A program made the translations under genes and the position numbers. The notes beneath the pieces are model-generated. The model was not told the DNA's origin. It did no database searches and was given only the letters and a program-made list of their open reading frames with translations. A stretch of 64,000 bases of DNA, taken from assembly GCF_000350225.1 (NCBI RefSeq), contig NW_005178810.1, positions 347,508 to 411,507 of the forward strand. The letters are read 5' to 3'. Positions 35,165 through 45,900 of the stretch are shown here, in pieces. The stretch is from Chondrus crispus. Its lineage: Eukaryota > Rhodophyta > Florideophyceae > Gigartinales > Gigartinaceae. Positions within the stretch are counted from its first letter, which is position 1. Each line of letters begins with the position of its first letter.

Positions 35165-37318
35165 TGGCCCCCCCCTCAAGTGTGGACGTCCGCGTCCACA
35201 TATGCTTGTAGGGCCTGTAGTGCCCTCCCTTTTCTTCCCGGACTTAGGCTCCTCTTGTTCGTCGTCACACCCGTCCTTCCTCCTCATCGCGGCTTTCTCC
35301 CTCGCGGTGCGCGCGCGTTCTTGCGTTGGGCCAGTTTTCCCAGCGGCTTCCCTTATTTCCCGGCGTCTCCGACTTATAGTTACTCGCCAGTCGCACCTTC
35401 GTCATCCGGCCCCTTCCTTCGCCCTCGTACAGTCCCATCCGTCCCGTCCGCAACCCCGTCACGGCGAGAGGGGGGAGCGCGCCGACCACACACCATCCTT
35501 TGTAATGGGTGTCTGGGGCAGTCGGGTGAAGTTGTGTCCCCTGGTAATGCAGTAACGTCGACTCGTCGGTACATCATGCGCGTGAGTTGCGCGACTTAAA
35601 TCTTCTCTCTCCCCATGCATGGGGAGAGAAAAGGCAGCATATGCCGCTCTTTCAACCCGCATTCGTCGTCACTTGCTCAGAAGGGCCCCTCGTGATCGGT
35701 CGCCCGGATCGGTGGTTCGGTACGTCCAGTGCCATTCCGGGCGTCATGCGCGACGGACTACCGGCATGGCCTAGATGCGTGCCTCTTTTCCGTTGCGAAT
35801 CTCCCACTCCTTTTCCGTTTTGTTCAATTCGTACGCCCTGCCTGGTTTGCCCCACTCCCCCTTTGAACCTCATTCTTAGCGTATTCGCGATCTCGCAGCC
35901 CACGTCACTGTAGAACCTTCTTGTAGGGGCCGATGGAATCCGAAGCGCTAGCCACCAGAGCGCGCGCGGTCGGTATGTGGAACAACGTCGGTCCTCCCCT
36001 GAGTAACCGTCATGTCCTGTTCATACGGCGCCGTAGAAACGTGCAGGGGGGGTCGGTCCCGTCCATGACGGGTGCGCCCTTGCGTCGTCCTACCTTTGCA
36101 GGGTGGTTCCGGCCTGTACCGGGGGAAGGGCTGCGTGTCGTGGAGGTGTCCTTTTCTACAGCGTTTAGTGAGGTTGATAGAGAACCGCTGGCATTCTCGG
36201 CGTCCTCGTGGCTCGTCTGGGTCTCGCCCGGCGTCGTGTTGGACACGGCCAGCGACTTGTTCTTGACAATGACGTTGTGAGCTCGGGTTTCTTTATTACC
36301 CCACGCGCACGAGCCACGGGCCATCTCCAGCTCGTCGAAGGCCAGCTCTCTGTCTCTCACGTTCGCCCTGACCTCGGAACCCCCTTCGCCAATGCTCCCC
36401 CTGGAGCACTGCCACTCCGCTCCTTGCGCGACGCCCGCTGCCGCGTCACCCTCCTTGTCGCCCACGTTCCCAGGGGCAACCCCGTCATGGTCTTCGACGC
36501 CCTCATCCGAAGGCGCGGTCAGAATTATGCCAAAGACGGGGAAGATACTCCCTTCTACAACAGAACTTTTGAGCCGGACATCCGCCATAGCTGTATATGT
36601 GTCGCGCCGTGTGGGTAACACCCTGCTAGGACTTGCCGCCGCAGCTCTGTCCGTCGCCCAGTGCGGTCGATGCGGCCTTGAGGTCGTCAAGAATTCTCTT
36701 GCTCGCTTTACCAGGTCTTTGTCGAGGGGCACCGCTCTTCCTTCCCTCCACTCATTCCGTAGGGTGGGGAGTATTCCCCTCCATTTCCCCCTTATCTAAG
36801 GTACTACGCGCTTCGTGCCGGTGCTCTTCTTCACGACCACAGTGACGATGGCAAAAAATAGATTAGTTGGCGAGCGTAGGTTCAAAAGGGGTGCAGTTAG
36901 AGTTTGCCATGGGTCATTAAGCCTCTGGAGTAGGCGCCGTATGAAAACACATAATGTCAAACTCACTCCCTCCTGCTTAAACTTGCCTGGAGACGGTCGC
37001 TGCAGATGCAGGCTGTGCGCGGCATCCCGAGGGTGCGATCATGCGCGATGGCCATGTGGATTTTGAACGCGCACGGTATGCGGTGGCACGCAGCGGCGGA
37101 TTGCGCACAAAACGCGCACTGTATGAGGCCGTACGCAGTGGCGCTCGTGCGCTGTATGCCCAGTGTCCGCCTCGGTGTCTGAGGGAGGGGGATAGCTCGC
37201 CGTCCCGTCCATTTCCCGACTCCAGGCTACCCCCGGGTGTAGTATACACTTTACGTGCTGCTGACCCCACACGCGCTCCCGTGCTCCGCTTTTGATACTT
37301 TCGACAGATCAGCTCATC
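35165..37318. other. B3 leader between LTR and accessory ORF
   Basis: It starts with a C-run and the hairpin TGTGGACG-TCCG-CGTCCACA (35181-35200). No gene is recognised beyond that. An unrecognised 240-codon minus frame (36010-36732) and shorter plus frames exist without familiar motifs. At 37067-37165 words like GCGCACGGTATG and GTGCGCTGTATG recur. B1 has only about 190 bp between the same two landmarks, so about 1.9 kb here is extra. Confidence 0.5.
35181..35200. repeat. Hairpin beside the polypurine tract (B3 copy)
   Basis: TGTGGACG pairs with CGTCCACA around a TCCG loop, an 8-bp perfect stem. It lies 17 bases from the LTR edge, next to a C-run (a G-run on the element strand). It corresponds to 4838-4851 and 42914-42929, with compensated stem changes. 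Confidence 0.75.
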
Positions 37319-39382
37319 ATGACCGAACCGTCCTCCACCCTGCAGCGGTCGCCTGGTCGGGATGGCGCCCTTTCTGCCCCGGCGGGAGTCCCGTCTACGA
37401 ATGAGGGTGACCCTTCAGTCAAGCCGCCCTGTCCGGGGGAGGCGGACGTCGACTTGACGAGCGGGGCGTCACTCCCTCCTCCGGCCTTCCAAAAGAGACG
37501 CTCTCGGTCGACCACCGTTTCCGTAGAGCTCGTAGCTCCCGCTGATGGGCCACCCCAGCCGGTTCTGTCGTTCCGCCCAGCTACCACATCTGGGCCGTCG
37601 GTCAGCGTCCAACCCGTCGACCGCCGGGGTTCCACACGGGGCACTGCCGTTCCTCTCGTACTTGGGGAGTCCCCCGCTCTGGGTGGCGCGCGTCCTGATC
37701 ACGAGCCTCCTGCCCCCAATTCCTCGTCCGCCGTGGGGGAAGGAGAGTTGCCCTTCACCACTCGATGGCTGGGGGTACCGTCACCTGACGCTCCGCAGCT
37801 CCCCATCGGCGAAGTGCGATATCCCTGGCGACGCCGTGCTCGCTCGGGGGTCACCGTGGAGGAGTTGGCCTCTTGCACGTGGCTCCGGTCCGATCTTGCT
37901 CGCGTCTTCAAGATCTACGAGGCTGGCGGTATAAAGGAGGCATCCTCCTCCCTACACCGCTTGATGGCTGAAGGCTGGGGTTCCGGGTATCAGCTGCCCG
38001 ACGAGCTGCCCGGGGACCGCACATTCGCGTACAGCCTGGCAGAGGTGACCTAACTCGATCGGATGGGATCGCTACTGTCTGGATCGGGGCAAGTCTATCC
38101 CCGGCCGTTCGTGTTGGCCGAGGTGGTGGGGCTGTACGTGTCGCCTCGCCCCTATGTGTTCACTAAGTCCCGGGTCGCCCTGCAGAAATCCTCGTGCTCC
38201 CTCATGCGCCTTCATTCCGTCTGGCTCGCCCATCATGATTGGTCCGCGTTTAGAGAAGAGGGCGAGGTGGACGGTCGAGTGATTCCGTCGGTTGCTTTCG
38301 CGTCGGGCTTGTCGGCTAGGGACTTCTCTCCTCTCCCTGTGGTCGTGCGAGAGAGCTTTCCCTCGTTGGGAGTTCACCCTCTTCTACCCCCGATTTTGAA
38401 GCATTTCGGCCGAGCTTGCGCGGACCCGCAGCACCCCGCCCACTTTCTATTGATGTACAACTACGAACGAGAGTGGGCGTGGTCCCTATGCTGCGCATTC
38501 ATGGCCGAGGTACATATGAACAAGCGAGTCTTCCTACAGCCGGGCTGCACCGTCACGTTTCTGGGGCGCGTCGCGCCGGGCATGCCCAACGTCGCGCTTA
38601 ATCACTCGGAGCACCAATCCGCCCATGTTTCTTGGACGTTCGGTCATGTCATTGGCCTAATGACCCGTGCGGGGGAGTTCAGCCCACGGAACCACCGTTC
38701 GTGGATGGATTACACCACGGGGCCCAGGTGCCCCTTCCTCGCATACGATGCACCATCGGACGCTTTCGTGGCGCGCCCTGCTTCCGTTACCCCGGTCGTT
38801 GGCCACCCGGGGACGCGGGGAGTCGTCGGATCTGAGAGCCGACGCGGACGGCGAAAACGCTACCGTGACCTTGATGCTATCGGGGCGGACCCTAGTGGCT
38901 CAGCCTCGCGCCCCCTCGGCACGTCGCCACAGGTCGATCACCCACGCTTCGAGGTGGGTGTCGGCTCCGCGCCGAACATCCTTCCTGTCCCGCCCCTCGG
39001 CGAGGTGAGGCAAGACCCCGGGCGTAGCCGCTCGGTGCGTGCTCTCGTACTCCCCCATGAGGAGCTGTCCTCTATTCCCGAGTTGGGGCAGGCCCTGGGC
39101 GCGGCCATCCATCGTGCTTGGACCGTGGGCGGAGTCATTGGCACGCTAGGGGCCTGGTTTCTAGCCCGTACTGAGGAAGCGCGCCGATTTCAGCGCGGCC
39201 TGGAAGCGCGGACCTCGGAACTACAAGGACTACGCCACGAGTTGGCGTCTCTCCGAGCTGCGTACGATCGAGTGGCACATGACCGAGAACGCTATCGGCG
39301 TGAGCGCGATGGCCTTCGGGCTACCCCGTCAGCGCCGGCGCCGGCGGATAGCGCTTCCCCCGCGGTCCGGTCGCCCCCGTAG
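37319..39382 (+). pseudogene. B3 antisense accessory ORF, about 690 codons
   Basis: It starts MTEPSSTLQRSPGRDG at 37319 and ends at 39382, on the strand opposite pol, with about one break near its middle. It has a Pro/Ser-rich N-terminal third, then a folded-looking section (about 37850-38760) with PSLGVHPLLPPILKHFGRA, DPQHPAHFLL, WAWSLCCAFMAEV and PRNHRSWMDY, and a C-terminal section with a strong coiled coil (EEARRFQRGLEARTSELQ to about 39330). Its order recalls the family A ORF: LRDLQHRLW against ADPQHPAHF, and SPGRNHPAAGDF against SPRNHRSWMDY. The similarity is faint, so common origin is inference. Function unknown; the coiled coil points to self-association. Confidence 0.7.
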
Positions 39383-42300
39383 TTCGCGACCCGTATGCGG
39401 ACTACGGTGGCAGCGATCCTCCCTCCGGGGTGTACGGTCTCCGTGACGACACGGCGCGTGTCGTCAGCCATGAAGGCTCCGTCGCGATGCCGAGCGTTGC
39501 GGAGGTGGCTTCCGCCGGACCTTCGCACTCGGGGTTCTGTCCATCGCAATACTACGAACCGGGGTCCCGCGTACCCTCGAATGACGCGAGCCATTGAGCG
39601 GGCGAGTACTCTCCGTCGTCCGCGCCTGCTAGACGTAGCGAAGCTTCTCTCACCTAAAGGAATTTTAGAACTCTCACTTCGCTTGGTCCCTTCTTACGGC
39701 GTCCTCTTTTCTTTTTAATGTGGCCTCTTTGCGGGCGACCGAGCCGACGCGCGCAGCATCTGTCTCTCTTCGGGTCCCTCCTGTCGTCGGCGGCGAGGGA
39801 CAGAAGCGAGGAAATAAGGGGCGTTCCAGGCCGCAGTAGCCGGTGGCCTGGAGCTTCTGCTACTGTTTGTAGTGCGAGAGTTGACAACGAGGGCTCATCA
39901 CCGCGCGCCGACCGCTACTAACCACATCAGGTAATTCATTACACGGGAAGCGTCATCACTAGCTGCCTTCCCGAGATGCCCTGCAGCTTTCGGCAACGCC
40001 GATCCCAGTGGAGTTGTCCTGCTCCTTTTTTTGGTCAAAACTGCCGCGACCGACTGAACGACGCCCTCTTCATCGCGCTCCCCTACCAGACTCTTTCCGC
40101 AGCTCATCCTACGCTCCCCTCACCGGACACCCGCTGATACTTTGAGAGAATCGCCAACACTATTCCGTCAATATTCGTATCTGCTTGTCATGTGCCGATC
40201 CCCTCCGCCACCGTCGCGACTCGTGGCTTGGCTTCCGCCGATCACGCCTCCGCGCCCCCCATACACGCTGTATTCATGAACGGCCGCGCCAACTCGGGCA
40301 CATCGGTGGGAAAGTGCCCATCCCCTTCCGTTCCAGTGACGTTTCCAATATACTGTATCCGTTCATGGGGGGGTTTCTGCCTGCACGTCACATTATGCGA
40401 GGGACTTCAATTCTCGATGACATGCCCACCGTCCCGAGACACCCCGAGATGCGGCGCGCGCGGCGTCCACAGGGCCTTGCCCGTCTCGCATCGAAGCATG
40501 ACGCCGCCCTCGAAGTTGAGGGAGACCCTGTTTCGAAAAGCCATGCGGGCGTGCACATCTCGCTCCCGTCTCCTCTCTAGGGCGATTCCTGTCCTCTACT
40601 GCCCTTGACTGAGGTGCGAGTCGACACGCTGTCGTCCATCGCGTATCGGGTTGCACGTGCGATTTGGGGTTTCTTCCCATCCCTCGTTAACTTCGCACCA
40701 TTGTTTTTAACATCCGGCGCCGGCGGTTGTCTTTGACAAGAGACACTCCTTCTGGTGTTGTCCGTACGGCACTTTGCGTCGCATAATTAAACGTCGGGAC
40801 CGGCTTCGTCGGCGTGGTCGTCAATACCCCGTCCCCACGGGGTGAGTCGCGTCGAATCGACTTGAGACGCTCTTGGGGCATCGAGGGAGGGCATCTCTTT
40901 TCCAGCGCGACCCTTCACTTGTTGCGCGTTTGTAGCCGCTTCCTTCGACCGTTTGTGTGTTGCGCTCCTTTTGCCCCTCTCGTACTTGGCGCCCGCTTCT
41001 CGCACGTCTTACGCTCCTGTAAGTTGACACGATCAGCTCCCTCCCCACAGTCTGCAGCAGAGGCGAGTCGCTCTGTACTCTCCGAAACCGGCGGGGGGGG
41101 GCCTTGAAATGTCGTCATAGCGTTCTTGTACCTGTTTTGTCATAGTCGCTACAACTTGTAGGCGTGTCTCCACAGCCACTGTTTGGTCCGTTATCTGTTG
41201 CGGAATTGAAGCAACGTCGTCTTGAACCACTTGAGCGGTGCCACATATAATCGGCCCCTTCCGCAGGGGTCATCGATGTCAGAATAGCGACTACTCTCTT
41301 CCGATCAGGACTTATCCGAAGGGGGACCGCGGGCGGTCTCATCAGCACGGAAAGGCAGTTGTGATGTCGCCCTGTTCTCTTGCAATACCGCGTCCGGGCG
41401 TTGACACGGAAACTTCTCCTCCGTACGAAAGGGCGTCCGTCGCTGCCCCTTCTTCCGAGCCCGCCGTCCGAGTTGGTGTCCGCGATCCGCACCGCACACA
41501 CCTGATCCTTGTTCCGCGACAGCGCGGGGATGGCGATGCTGCTCGGTCGACAGCTGCGAAATGAGGGGCTTCAACGTGTTGTTTCATGGCCGGGTGAACG
41601 TCGTTACCCCACGACCGCGGTTAGGCTTTTGTACGTGCAGCGTTGGATTCCCCGTGACTATGGCGTGATGTGTCTCACGAAGGCCAAGGTCGGGGACACT
41701 CCCATACGCGCGTCGGAAGGCGCCATCACCACCGTCTCGCGGGGTCTCGTCTGCGAGCTTTCAGCACAAGAGTAACGGTCCTACGTTGGTACGCGGACCG
41801 CGGGGAAGATCCCTTTCTCCTCCGTCACGCGCGCGGGTTGTGGAACTTCTTCTCCTTGTCGGCGCTGTGCGCCGGCGCAATGCGCCAGGTCCTTGCGGCG
41901 GTCTTGTCTCGGTCCTCGCGCGCACGCGCGCAGAAAGTAGGAAAGACGTCAGATTCCATAGCGGGGGGAGGGCGGGTGTGCTCGCGTCGGATTAGCGCAC
42001 GCGCGACCAACGTTCTGGTCCCCTCCCACGGTGTGCGGGGAGGAGCGTTTGTGACTTGCGGGTCGGAGCGCATCTGGGGTACCACCCATTGCGTATTAAC
42101 TGTGCGGCACGAGCGCACACGCGTCGCACGGTGTGCGCTTCCGGGAGGGCTTATTTGTCATTATTTCTTCCACATTGATCGTGGCGGCGGCCCGAACACT
42201 GTACAGCATTATATCATCAGCGAGATGACCGTTGTCATCCCAAACATTTTCTGAGGCCATGCGGTGCCTCTGTTTTTCATATTACGGTAGCAGTGGAGTG

Positions 42301-42895
42301 GCGGTTGTTCGTCCGCCCCCTTCTCCGTCCTTATCAAAGCCAGCGTACGCTGTCCCTCACATCTTGTGCCTTGCTTTGTGCGATCAGTTCGCTCCCCCGC
42401 TCCCCTGGCGCGACTGGACCATGATGCCGCATTTCAGGCGGCCATCCGTGGGGCGTTTCGCGTCCCCTAAGACGCGAATTCTCACATCCAACTCCGTAAG
42501 CGCTCGCTACCGATTGGGCTGGCGGAGGCCTAACTGCATCGTACACAGGCTCGGTTGTGCCGGTGCTCGCTTCGTTCGTCGGACGTCCCCCTCGCCGCGG
42601 TGACCGGACTTAATGGAACGTCCGGTGACCCAGTTCGGGGGGGAAGCGTCCGACCTTTCTGCTCCCACAAAGGGGCATTCGCCTCATCCGTTCGAGTACA
42701 CGTCGGCCCTCGTATAGTTGGTCAATACGAGGGCTACAATTCCTTGAGGTAGTCCGATGCCTCATCCTTACGCCTTACGTCCTTTAGCGTCCGGGATTCA
42801 ATACGGCTTGACTTCCGTTAGCCCTCTGCGCCCTTGGCGCGAGCGACTAACTTAACCGTAACGGAACGGTTTAATTTAGACGTAACGGGACGGTT
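39383..42895. other. B3 spacer between accessory ORF and pol
   Basis: No gene is recognised in 3.5 kb. Frames up to about 195 codons (for example 41670-42254, plus) have no familiar motif and are typical of GC-rich chance frames. Near 42845-42895 the words GTAACGGAACGG and GTAACGGGACGG form a short imperfect direct repeat next to the C-rich run CCCCCTCCTC (42899-42908). Confidence 0.55.
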
Positions 42896-42929
42896 GGGCC
42901 CCCTCCTCAAGACTGAACGTCCGCGTTCA
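42896..42929 (-). repeat. Second polypurine-like run and hairpin at the end of B3 pol
   Basis: On the element strand, TTGAGGAGGGGGCCC follows the pol stop (42907-42909), and TGAACG-TCCG-CGTTCA (42914-42929) lies in the last pol codons. This repeats the polypurine and hairpin arrangement beside the 3' LTR, about 7.7 kb away. A role as an internal second primer for plus-strand synthesis, as known for central polypurine tracts, is inference. Confidence 0.55.
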
Positions 42930-45900
42930 CGTCCGAGTTGAGGTCCCTACCAGTACGTCTCAGGAGGCGTTGGGCGTACCGAAACACCAACTCCTCCGGG
43001 ACGTGAGTCCGGGCTGTCCAGGTGGGCGTGTCGTAGTCCGCCCACTTGACGAGGAACTCGGTAGTTCCGTCCGCCATGGTCCGATGCCGGAGTAGTCGCT
43101 CAACGGCATACTGCGTACCCTCGGTGACCTTGTCGGCAAGGTCACCCGGGGTTGTTGTACTCGCCCGCGGCGCGTCTACCGGCGGTGGCGCGTACACGCA
43201 GCGGTCTGCGGAGACGCGCTCGGTAACACCGTCACGATCGATCGTGATGGTTCGCCGGTCGTTGGCGAGTACCCGGTATGGCCCCACGGCGGGCGACGCG
43301 AGTTTGTTTGACGTCCTTGCCCCATCGGTGGGGTTCAGGTAGACGTAATTTCCCGGTGCAAGGCGCGTGTTAATCCGTCGCACGTGCTTGTCGAAGTCGC
43401 GCTTGTGCCGGGCCTGCGTCCGACGCAGGCTCCCGTACGCCTTCTGGATCGTGTCGTCCAACGTCTTGAGGAACTCAGGGCGCACGTTCCCCCTGTCGGA
43501 CGGGGGCGCGTCACTGTAGGCTCTGCGTAGAGAGAATTCCGGCGGTGGTCGGCTGAGGACGAGCTCGAAGGGGGTGGTACGCGTGGTACGATGTACGTGG
43601 GAGTTGTACGCGTACGTAAGCGGCCCCACGTACACGTCCCAGTCGTCCTGATGTTCGCCATCGTAATTGCGTAACATCGAAGCGATCGTCTGGTTGTATC
43701 GCTCGACCTGCCCGTTCGTCTGGGGGTGGTACGCCGAGGTGTACAAGTTCGTGACCCCCTGGACACGGCACGTGCTGTGGAAGAACTTCGCGTGAAACTG
43801 CGGTCCGTTATCCGACAGTAGCGAGCGTGGGACTCCGTATTTAAATACCCACGCGTCGCAGAACGCAACGGTGACGGTGTACGCGGTTACGGTCCGCAGT
43901 GCGACGACTTGAGTCAGCTTGGTGAAACGGTCCGTGATTACGAGAAGGAACCGTTTCCCTGCCTTCGTCTTCGGGAGCGGACCCAGGATGTCAATGGCGA
44001 GGCTCTCGAGTGCCCTTGTTGCTGGGAACAACTTCAAACGGTTGAGGTGTTTCCGCAACTTGACGCGGTTCATCGCGAAGATTCGGCACTCTCGCACCGT
44101 AGCTGCGACATCTGTTGCGAGATGGGGCCAGTAGTACTCGCGACGGAGCGCGAAGTACATACGGTTCTGGCCCGGGTGCCCCGCGATGGATGGTGTGTGG
44201 CAGAGCTGAAGTAGCCGAGCCCGTAGCATCCGAGGCACCACGACCTGCACGATGTCAGGGTCGAAGGGGTGTCTCCGTTTGAGCACCCCGTGGTGGTCTT
44301 CGAAGAACGCGGAGTCCTGGGACTCTGACTGTCGTGCCAGTACGGTCTGGCAGAAGTCATCCACGCGTTGCTCTTCGGCTATCTCCTCTAACGTAAGAGG
44401 GGCTGGAAGGTCGTCCTGCGGAGGGGCGACCGTGGATGCGGGCGCGCCAACTTCGGGTTGTTCGGGGCGCTCGATGTCGACGGCGTCGAACTCGTCGTTC
44501 TCCTCCCAGAACGAGGTGGGTCCTTCAAGAGCGGGTGCCTCGTCGTCGCCCCTCGGCTCGTCGCGCGTACGGACGCGCGGACCTCTTCGCGATCCGGCTT
44601 GGTTCTTTGTTGTCACGAAGACATGGACGGCCTCGTGATCGCAGCTTGCGGTGCAGACGGGGTCCGCGAGCTCGTCCGACACGTCACGGACGGTCGTCTC
44701 CGCTTGGAAGGTGGGAATGTCGTCATCCACCTCGACGACTGGGCGAGGGTCGTCGGTGACCCTTGGCGACACGAGGCGTGACAGGGCATCGGGCACCTGG
44801 TGCACGCCCCCGGGGCGGTACTGGATGGTGAAGTCGTATTCAGCCAAACGCAGTCGCCACCAGGTAAGCCTTCCGGAGCTCTCTGTGAGGGACATAAGCC
44901 ATCGGAGGGCATCATGGTCCGTCCGGACGGTGAACTTGGTACCTTCGATGTACGACCGTAGTGTGCGTACGGCCCACACTACGGCAAAGCACTCGCGTTC
45001 CGTAGCGCTGTAGTTGCGCTCACTATCGGTCAGTGAGTACGGCCAATACCCCACGGGGCGCCAGTTGTTTGCGCCTTCGTGTTCCTGGAGCAACGCACAA
45101 CCCAGTTGATAGGCACTAGCATCCGTGTCGATCATGTACGGCCGACCGTTCCGCGGCAATGCTAGGATCGGCGGGGAAATCATCCGCTCCTTCAACGCTT
45201 CGAACGCTTGAAGTTGCAGCTCGGTCGGGTCGTCAAAGTTGGGGTCCGCGTCCTTGCGCGTCATGTCCGTTAATGGGCGCGCAATTTTTGCGAACCCCTT
45301 CACGAAGCGGCGGTAGACGTTGCACGCTCCGAGGTACGAGCGCACCTGCGTCAACGTCCTCGGAAACGTGAACGTCTTGAAGGCGTCCGCCGCCGCTTGG
45401 GCGACGCTCAGCTTACCTGGAGAAATGACGTGCCCCAGGTAGTGCACCTTCGGTTGGAAGAAGCTACACTTCTTGAGCTTGAGTGAGATTCCGGCGCTCC
45501 TCAACAAGCTCAGGACAGTGTCGAGATGCTTCGCGTGTTCTCCGTGCGTACGGGAAAACACGATGACATCATCCAGATAGACGAGGCAAATCTGCCATCG
45601 GACGCCAGATAGGATGATGTCGAGGGCACGTTGGAAAGTGGCCGGTGCCCCTTTTAGCCCGAATGGCATACGCAAATGGCGAAACGTTCCCATATGCGTA
45701 GTGAACTTGGTCTTGTCCCGGTCTTCCGGAGCGACGGGGATCTGCCAATAACCGGAATTGCAGTCCAACATCGTGAAGACGGCTGCATCTCCGAGCGAAT
45801 CGATGCAGTCGTCTATCCGGGGCAGCGGATACGAATCCGCTGCCGTCTTCTCGTTGAGACGCCGGTAGTCCACGCAGAACCGAAGAGAGCCGTCTTTCTT

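Noticed and set aside
41670-42254. A 194-codon frame in the B3 spacer
   Set aside because: No recognisable motif, and it overlaps equally long frames on the other strand. Treated as a chance frame in GC-rich sequence.
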